In this document: one piece after another, positions 57,238 to 64,000 of the stretch
How positions within the stretch are numbered: position 1 is the stretch's first letter
Layout of the letters: every line of letters starts with the position of its first letter
NCBI GenBank assembly: GCA_001584585.1
Contig: LSYV01000005.1
Span: 137,340 to 201,339, forward strand
Length of the DNA stretch: 64,000 bases
Direction of reading: 5' to 3'
Source of the DNA: Gonium pectorale
Taxonomy: Eukaryota > Chlorophyta > Chlorophyceae > Chlamydomonadales > Volvocaceae
Made by a program: the position numbers and the translations under genes
The notes under the pieces: generated by a model
Told to the model about the DNA's origin: nothing
The model's input: only the letters and a program-made list of their open reading frames with translations
The model's database searches: none

Positions 57238-60200
57238 ATGCTGCGAGGCGGCTCTCCCCCTCCGACCCCCGTCCAAAACCCCACCCAGTCCTACTGGCTC
57301 AGGGCCCTCCCCACGACCCCCCGGCCGGCGGCGGCGGCGCCCCGTCCCCGGCTACCAGCGGCCGCTGATGTGGTCATCATTGGCGGCGGCATCGCGGGTG
57401 TCAGCACCGCGTACCACCTGAGGAAGGTCGCTCCGGAGCTGCAGGTGGGCAAGCGGGGGCTAGGGGCGAGTTCACAGCAGAAACGCGCGGAACTGCATGT
57501 AGCCTCACTCCTGCGCGTCTGTGCGTCAAGTAGAGTGACTGATGCAGGAAGTGTCATCCGCGCCAAATGGTTACTTCCAATCGCTTCCAACTCATAAGTT
57601 GCCTCTGCCTCTCCCTGGCTGTCCTCAAATGACGGATTACTGTCACATCCTTGAGCCCTTTTGTTCGCCAAGCTCCTGGGCTTTAGCCTCGGAAGGCCTG
57701 ACCCCCGGGCCCGGTCCGCCAGGTGGTGCTGCTGGAGGCGCGGGAGCTGAGCCACGGAGCCACGGGGAGGAACGGCGGGCTGCTGTGGCCGGCGTGAGCG
57801 GGGAGGGTGGCGGCGCGGGAGGGCCGGAGGAGCGAGTGGGGCGGAGAGACTCTGTCATCCGGTGGCAGCTGCGGCCGCATACCGTCGACAGCTATGGCGT
57901 TGTGTTGAGTTCGAGTTCATGGAAGCATTAGTGGGTTGGGGCAGCACACCGTGCAGCTCCCTCCCCCCAGCCTTCAGCGAAAGGCCAATCCCGGGGCCCC
58001 ACACCAACCACACTCCTCATGCACGCCCCGGCGATGCCTTTTCGCCCGCCAAAAGCCCATAGCCACCGATGCGCCCGTCCCGTCCCTTCCCCGCCCCGCC
58101 CCGTGCAGCCTCAATGCGCCCTGGCTCAAGACGGCTGCGCGCTATGGTACCACCGAGGCGGCCCGCATGATGGCCTTTGAGGTGTCCTGCCTGGCGGAGC
58201 TGACGGCCTTCATCGCGGACACGCCCGGCCTGGCGGAGGAGGTGCGGTTCGCGCCCTTCCGGGACGGCGCCTTCCACTTGTACGAGGGGGGCGCCGAGAT
58301 GGAGCTGGAGCTGGCGGAGCTGGCTGCCATGCAGCAGGTGCGGAGGGATCGTGCTCGACGAGTGACGCGGGCTGAGCGGCGTGGTGCGGTAGTGCAGGCG
58401 GCGCGTACTGCTGGCAAGGATGAAGCACTTAGAAAGGCACGGGCTGCAGGAGGGCGCGGACAGCGGGTCGCGGGCTGGAGGTGCCGGCTCCGCTCATCCG
58501 GCGCTACCCTAGTGCACAACCATTGCGCTCCCGCTCGCAATCTTCCCTCGCCCCGCTCCTGCGCGCCCAGCTGCTGCTTCCCCTCCCGTCCTCACGCCCC
58601 TCACCGCCTGACGCAGGCGGGGCTACACACCGACCTGCAGCCGCTCTCTCGGTCCCAGACCGCGGCGCTGCTGGGCACCGACGCCTACGTGGGCGCGGTG
58701 CGGCAGCCGGGCGTGGCGCGCGTGTGGGCCGCCCGGCTGGTGCGCGCCCTGGCCCGCATGGCAGCCGACGCGGGGCCGCCCGAGGGGCTGCTACTGGCGG
58801 AGCACAGCCGCGTGACGGCGGTAGAGCCAGTGTCGGGGAGCGGCTGCGGCGGCGGCGGCAGCGGTGGGGAGCCCGAGGAACGGCTGTGCTGGGGTGGGCC
58901 GGCGGTGGGGCGGGAGGTGGGCGGAAGGAGCGCGATCTCCGGCCGCGAGGCGAGAGCGGCTGCCGGCGTGGAGGCGGCCAACAATATCCTGCCTATACGG
59001 CCGTCAGCGAGGGCAGGGGTGAGACGGGTGCGATTGACAAAGGAGGCAGGAAGATGCCGCACTGCACAGTAGAGATATTGGCTGCAGCCACGAAGCTACC
59101 TTGCCCGGCCTAACTACCGTGCGCGGCAAGCTCGTCGTGGGCGCACGGCAAGCACACTTGGTGCCAAGCAACCAAAGCGCTACGCCGCAAATGCTGCAGC
59201 TAACTGGCACTGTCACTCGCCCCACCGCCCAGAACCCCCTTCTGGAGCCGGAGCCCCTGGACATCGCCTCCATGCCCCTGCTGCGGGTGAGCACCAGGAG
59301 AGGAGATGGAGTGTCCCGAGCTTGCTGCGGGACACTCCATCTCGGAATGAGACCCCCTGACCGGTATTCGCACATCTCGCCAGAACGGACATATCCGGCT
59401 GCACCGATTACAGAACGCGTGCGCATCATCAGGAGGGCCGCGCGCTACCGTTGTGCGTGTGTCTTCAGCCCGTCCTCTGGCCCCCTGCCGGCGCAGGTGG
59501 TGGTGGAGGGCGGTGACTCCCTGCTGGCGCGCCGGGTGCTCCACTGCACCAACGCATACGGATCTGCGCTGCTGCCTGAGCTGCGTGGTGCGCTGGTCCC
59601 CGTGCGCAACCACGTGGCGGCCACTGCGCCGCCGCGGCCCGACCGACCCACGGGTCATTTCCCGCTGGACGCCGCCTTCTACGCGCGCGGCGGCTACGTG
59701 TACTGGTCCGTGCGCGAGGACGGGCGAGTGGTGATCGGTGGTTTCCGAGACGTGATTCCGGGGCTGGAGTGGGGTGTGTACGACGATGGCACGCTGGACG
59801 AGCGGGTACGGCAGCAGCTGCGAACCTACCTTCCGGCGCACTTCCCCGCCGTGTTCAGCGGCGAGGGCCAGGGCGGGCACGGGGGCCTGGAGCTGGAGGC
59901 CGAGTGGAGTGGCATCCTGGGCTTCACGCAAGACCGCTTCCCCTTCGTAGGGCCCGTGCCCGGCCGGCGGGGCCAGGTGCGCGCGCGTCCGTCAGGCCGC
60001 GGCAGCGCGCGTTGTTCCCACATCGTCGCCTGTCCTGCTTTCACAGGGCTTTCTAGGGCTGTCCAGGGCTTTCCAACGGCATAAGTCCCGAACTGTCAAG
60101 TTGAGCGCCGACGTTGTGCCCATCCCGTCCACCGCGTGACGCCGTTATTGGCAATGTGCACCTGCATGGTGCCCCGTCCTCCCGAATTTGACAGGTTATC

Positions 60201-60449
60201 CCGCTCCGTGTTCCTCCCGCCCACCCCTGCTCCCCGCCACCCCTCGCCCCCCAGTTTCTGGCCGCCGGCTTCAGCGGTCACGGCATGACGCGGACCTTCA
60301 CGTGCGGCCGCGTGCTTGCGGACATGCTGGCGGGGCGGCCCCTGGACCCCGCCTTCCCTGCCACCTGGATGCCCGCGCCGGGGCGGTTCGGGCCTGCCAC
60401 GCCCGTGGTGCCCGGGCCCGAGGCGGCGGCTGGCGCTGTGTACCGCTGA
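57238..60449 (+). CDS. FAD-dependent oxidoreductase, DAO family
   Basis: Predicted flavoenzyme oxidising an amine or amino acid. Exons: 57238-57444, 57723-57793, 58109-58337, 58617-58904 (or 58916), possibly 59233-59286, 59497-59976, 60255-60449 (stop TGA). The N-terminal Rossmann motif DVVIIGGGIAGVSTAYHL binds FAD. VVLLEARELSHGATGRNGG follows, typical of the family. Exon 3 has PWLKTAARYGTTEAARMM. The C-terminal part shows RRVLHCTNAYGSALLPEL, YWSVREDGRVVIGGFRD, LGFTQDRFPFVGPVPG, and ends LAAGFSGHGMTRTF, the usual DAO closure. Exon phases match except in the middle: I am unsure what joins 58904 to 59497, and the 18-codon exon is a guess made to fit splice signals. The start at 57238 is the nearest ATG; an upstream exon could add a targeting peptide. 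Substrate unknown. Confidence 0.85.
59303..59343 (+). repeat. Perfect 16-bp inverted repeat, 9-nt loop
   Basis: Arms 59303-59318 and 59328-59343 pair without mismatch (16 bp, GATGGAGTGTCCC core). It sits just after a candidate donor at 59287 in the DAO gene, so it is probably intronic. Could hide or present a splice site, or be a small hairpin RNA or repeat end. Confidence 0.95.
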
Positions 60450-62055
60450 GGGGCCGCCGGACCTGGGGTCTTCAGAGGGCTGCAGAGGCGGGCGAAGCAG
60501 CAGGAGGGCTTTGAAGCAGATGCTCCAACCAAGCTCTTATGTGGATATGCGCTCATGTGGTATGACGTCGGTGGAATTAGGGAGATGCGCCAAGCGTCAG
60601 TGACATGTATAGGGTTTCGGTGCAGGCGGGGTGTGGCGTGGCGCACGCGGGACACCAGCAGTGACCGCCGGAGTGATGCGGAACCCGTGATGGCGTGATA
60701 GGCCGGCCGGCGATGTACGGCGGGATGTACAGAGTTTGTTTGTCACTCGATTAGTTATATGCAGATGTGCGCCCATCATTCATACTGTAGGAGCCGACGG
60801 ACTGCCAGTATGCCGCCTGGGCTCCTCGAGTGCCCCGTGATTTCAGCTTGTTGCCCAAGGTGTGAAGAACAGGGCGGTTGCAGATGCCTACCTGCGTGGC
60901 CATGCAGATTGCAGGACCATGTGCAATATGCACGGCATATGCTGTTGTACTCTACACGTTCGCCTTACGACGACGAACGCAAGCCAGCGCATGGCTGCAG
61001 GTTTCTGCTGTTAGCGTGTTTGCCTGACTGCCGTGTCCCTGTATCGTTGTAGCGTTAAGCACGCAGTTGTACAGTACGTCTCTAGATAATGCCCCTGTTC
61101 TGTGGCCGATGCCGTGTCCGTTGTACAGTCATTGCATTCACTCGTTCACCATCTCGTGCGTCCTGATGAGCAGTTTGACCCAGGACATCGGTCGTGCTCG
61201 GTATACCTTGGGCTCTAGCGGGGAACCGTAGTGCGTACCAGTGTGAGGGGACCCAAGCAAACCTCCTTGCACGGGAGCTATTGCTGCTGCCGGCGCCACC
61301 GACGATGACAGGTCGGTGTATGTTTCTGTACAGGTCGCCTGTGCTGCTATCCGTTGTCCATCAGTATGCGTGCATATCTACAGCCCAAAGCAGGATTGCG
61401 GTGTGGGATTGGTGCACCGGGTCAAGAAAGATCTTGTGGTGTTGGCGGGCTGAGTTTGTAGATGCCTTCCTCCTTACTATTTTCGTTCCAAAGGGGTAAT
61501 GAAGAGTACCCTGTACGCATAGGGAGTCGCCGCCAAAACCCACGGCGCAGGGGTATGACAAAGCAGACGCTGACCGGAAATGGGTACTTAAAATCAACGC
61601 TCCGTTTCACCACTGGGCCCGGAGAAGCGGTGGGTCAGAGACGGTTAGAGCTATGTTGGCACCATCCTGCACACCGGTGTGGTACAGATGGATGAGTGAT
61701 GGGATGGATAAACTTACACGCTCACTGCCAGAGCTATGCCAGCCGGTCGACGACGCCGGTACCGATCGCTTAGCAGCGCGCTCGCAAGTACCATGCTTGC
61801 GCGCAACGTGTATCATCCGGACTGAATTTTTACGGACGGTGACGGAAGTTGGCTCTTGGTGGAGACTTGGTTGTGACCCGTCAGCCGTCTCCCGTGAGCT
61901 GGGAGACCGGTAATCCGTTGGCCGACAGTCAGTTGGTCCCACGATTGCTCATTGTCATTCACGTTATCTTAACGTTAAAACGCTTGTACGTCTAGAACTA
62001 AACCGTAAAGTCGTGTCAGGGCACAGGATGGATCGCTGTTATTGAACGCCAAAAT
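60450..62055. other. Spacer, DAO 3' UTR and ABC promoter
   Basis: About 1.6 kb between two plus-strand genes. No TGTAA signal in plus orientation was found in the first kilobase. No gene or repeat is recognised. Confidence 0.6.
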
Positions 62056-63880
62056 ATGGCGCCGCTGTTGGAGGTCCGCGGCTTGCGAAGGGACGTCGCG
62101 GAGCGCAGCATCCTGGCGAACATTTCATTCACTCTCGACCACGGCCAAATCCTTTTCGTCCGAGGGCCCAGCGGCGTGGGAAAGTCGCTATTGCTGCGGG
62201 CAATCGCCTGCTTGGACCACTTGCAGGTGGGCTTCTTCCCACCGCGTGGCACACGTGCGGCACGGGTTGTCGTCCGTGCTCTCCCACCCACCAGCTGATC
62301 CCTATCGCCGCCCCAGCAGCTCCCCCCCCCCGAAACTCCCTCCTCCTGTGCATGCTCACAGGGCGGCAGCCTACTGCTGCACGGCCTGCCCCCCTGCTCG
62401 GTGGGATACCCCGCCTGGCGCACCTGTGTGGCCTACGTGCCGCAGAGCCGCGCCTCCAGCCTGCGCGGCACCCCGGCGGAGCTGTACTTCCAGGCGCAGC
62501 GCTTCGCGGCGCAGAGGGGCCGGCCGCGGGGCGACCTGCCGGCGCTGGTTGGAGCGCTGGGGCTGGAGCAGTCGGTGCTCAACCAGCAGTGGGGCGAGCT
62601 CTCGGTGAGGGGGAGCTGGCGCAGCGGGGTGGGGTGGGTGGGGGGGACGGGGTCGGGGAGAAGCCGAAGGGGAGGGACATGCATGCAACAGGGGGTGCGA
62701 GGGGGAGCAGAGTCTTGCTTGCTTTGGTGGCCTGCAACCGTGGCTGCAAGGTGGGCCTGGGGGCCGACCGCGTGCGTGTACAGAATGAGGGTCGAAGGGG
62801 TTTATTTGGAGGCCTGCAAGGGCACACGTGTAGCTGGAAGCCTGGGCTCAGAGGCCAGTCGTGGCCGCTCGTGCGGGGATCGAACCCCTTCGACCACCAT
62901 TCTGTACACGCACGCGGGAGCGAGGGTGCAAGAGCTGGCCGAGGTTATCGGGTTGGGTGCGGGGGCCTGCAGCGTTGCGCCCGCGTAAAGGACGGTAACC
63001 GTTTTGCGATGAAAACTGACACAGGCGGCGAGAGGGAGAGGCCCGCCTGCGTGACGCATCTAATCCCCCATGTTGCTTCCCCATCGCGACCGCAGGGCGG
63101 CCAGGCGCAGCGTGTGGGTGTGGCCATCGCGGTGGCTCTGGGCCCCGCGGTGCTGCTGCTGGACGAGCCCACCAGCGCGTGCGACGCAGCGGCTGCGCTC
63201 AGGTGGGCTGGGGGCCAGGGGGTGCTCCGAGCGCACGTAGGGCGGTCGCATTTGGGAGGCAGGCACGTAGTATTGGCTGGGCAAGCGAAGCAGGGCTTAG
63301 CATGCTGCCCTATCGTCCGCGCCGCCCGCAGCAGTGGGTCCGGTCCGCCATCCGAGTCCGCCTCCCGTGCCACCTCTCGCCGCCTGGGTGCCTTGCCCCC
63401 CGCCCATCCCCTGCCCACTCCCCGCCCCCCCCCCTCCGCACTACGGCCCCCCGCCCCCGCCCTACGGTCCCCAGGATGGAGCGTATGCTGGCCGGCTGCG
63501 GCTCGGCGCTGATTTGGGTCACCCACGACCCGCAGCAGCCCTCCCGCTTGGGCGGCCGTGTGCTGGAGCTGCCGCTGGGCAACGTGCTGGAGCTGCCCCC
63601 GCCGCCGCCGCTGCCGCCGGCCCTGCAGATGCAGCCGCCGCTGCGGCAGGCGCTGGCGGGTGCCGACGGCGACGACGGCGGGGCAGCGGACGGCGGGCCG
63701 GGCTCGGCCGCGCCGGGCGTGGCGCTGACGGCGACGCTGCCGCGGCCAGCCAGCCGGGCCGCCGAGCTGCTGCGGGGCAATGGCGACGGCGACGGCGATG
63801 CTGGCGACGGCTATGGCGAGACGTTCTCGGACTCACCTCTGTCGCCGCCCTCGCCGTCGCAGCTGCGAAACGTGCGCTGA
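62056..63880 (+). CDS. Soluble ABC transporter ATP-binding protein (STAR1/ABCI17-like)
   Basis: ATPase subunit that must pair with a separate membrane protein. Exons: 62056-62226, 62362-62604, 63096-63202, 63475-63880; sum 927 nt (308 aa), GT-AG borders, phases correct. Walker A is GPSGVGKSLLL (about 36-46), Q-loop AYVPQSRAS, signature LSGGQAQRVGVA split by intron 2 (LS|GGQ), Walker B VLLLDEPTSACD, and H-loop IWVTHDPQQ; all key residues are present. There is no membrane span. Organisation and size are like plant STAR1 (ABCI17, aluminium tolerance, works with STAR2) and bacterial YbbL/FetA. A Pro/Gly/Asp-rich tail of about 85 residues after the H-loop is not found in those. Nothing in the neighbourhood supplies a partner subunit. 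Intron 2 carries an inverted repeat. Confidence 0.93.
62769..62916 (+). repeat. Near-perfect 34-bp inverted repeat in ABC intron 2
   Basis: Arms 62769-62802 and 62883-62916 are reverse complements with only 2 mismatches, separated by 80 nt. The whole unit of 148 bp lies inside intron 2 (62605-63095). It has the form of a long-loop miRNA precursor or a foldback MITE. Confidence 0.93.
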
Positions 63881-64000
63881 TGGGGAGGCGAAATCCTGGC
63901 CGCAGGAGGGAGAGGGCCAGGCTTAGCTGGGGCCTTGCCGCTACGCCTAACCCTGGCGCTGATCCGCAGATGGTGAAGGAAGACGCCTCCTGCCGCCCTT

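Noticed and set aside
62870..62930. tRNA-like T-arm (GGGGATCGAACCCC) on the minus strand
   Set aside because: The loop is 6 nt instead of 7, and no matching acceptor, D-arm or anticodon arm lies at the right distance; it belongs to the inverted repeat.

Overview
The window reads as nuclear DNA of a volvocine (Chlamydomonas/Volvox-type) green alga. The evidence is GC-rich coding sequence with Ala/Gly/Pro-rich low-complexity insertions, many short GT-AG introns, TGTAA-type polyadenylation signals, a MYND zinc-finger family resembling one I recall from volvocine algae, and plant- or alga-type transporters. The species cannot be fixed from sequence alone. There is one assembly gap of 604 N (30386-30989). 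Nothing looks bacterial, viral or organellar.

Layout. (1) 219-4269 (+): complete fused dihydroxyacetone kinase (DhaK-DhaL), 10 exons. (2) 4270-7168: no gene seen. (3) 7169-8139 (-): MYND-type family member with a frame break and a damaged zinc finger. (4) 9812-21790 (-): very large formin, 19 coding exons and about 3,016 residues, with FH1 and FH2 at the C-terminal end. (5) 24343-32356 (+): major-facilitator transporter of the land-plant UNE2-like type, divergent from the formin and cut by the gap. (6) 33320-34522 (+): F-box/ankyrin-like protein. (7) 36480-38221 (-): second MYND-family gene with an intact finger but frame breaks, plus a diverged fragment of itself at about 35.84-35.97 kb. (8) 39232-40053 (-): intronless hypothetical. 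(9) 41660-46536 (-): mitochondrial branched-chain 2-oxoacid dehydrogenase E1 beta. (10) 47502-49991 (-): long coiled-coil protein. (11) 51697-56290 (-): folate-biopterin transporter with a cysteine-rich C-terminus. (12) 57238-60449 (+): FAD-dependent DAO-family oxidoreductase. (13) 62056-63880 (+): soluble ABC ATPase of the STAR1/ABCI type.

For the multi-exon genes I placed splice sites by hand and required GT-AG (or GC-AG) borders with matching codon phase. The DAK, formin, E1 beta, folate transporter and ABC models each sum to a whole number of codons and give continuous family-like protein. The genes do not form one pathway; this is ordinary eukaryotic gene order. Three transport proteins and four metabolic or cytoskeletal proteins sit among fast-evolving alga-specific families.

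The most interesting non-genic signals are: complementary pentanucleotide tracts flanking exon 3 of the DAK gene; an intronic inverted repeat in the ABC gene with 34-base arms and 2 mismatches, which could be a miRNA-type or MITE hairpin; a perfect 16-bp hairpin in the DAO gene; two GC-AG introns; a duplicated gene fragment; and a 302-codon open frame at 46595-47500 that is not a shadow of any gene.
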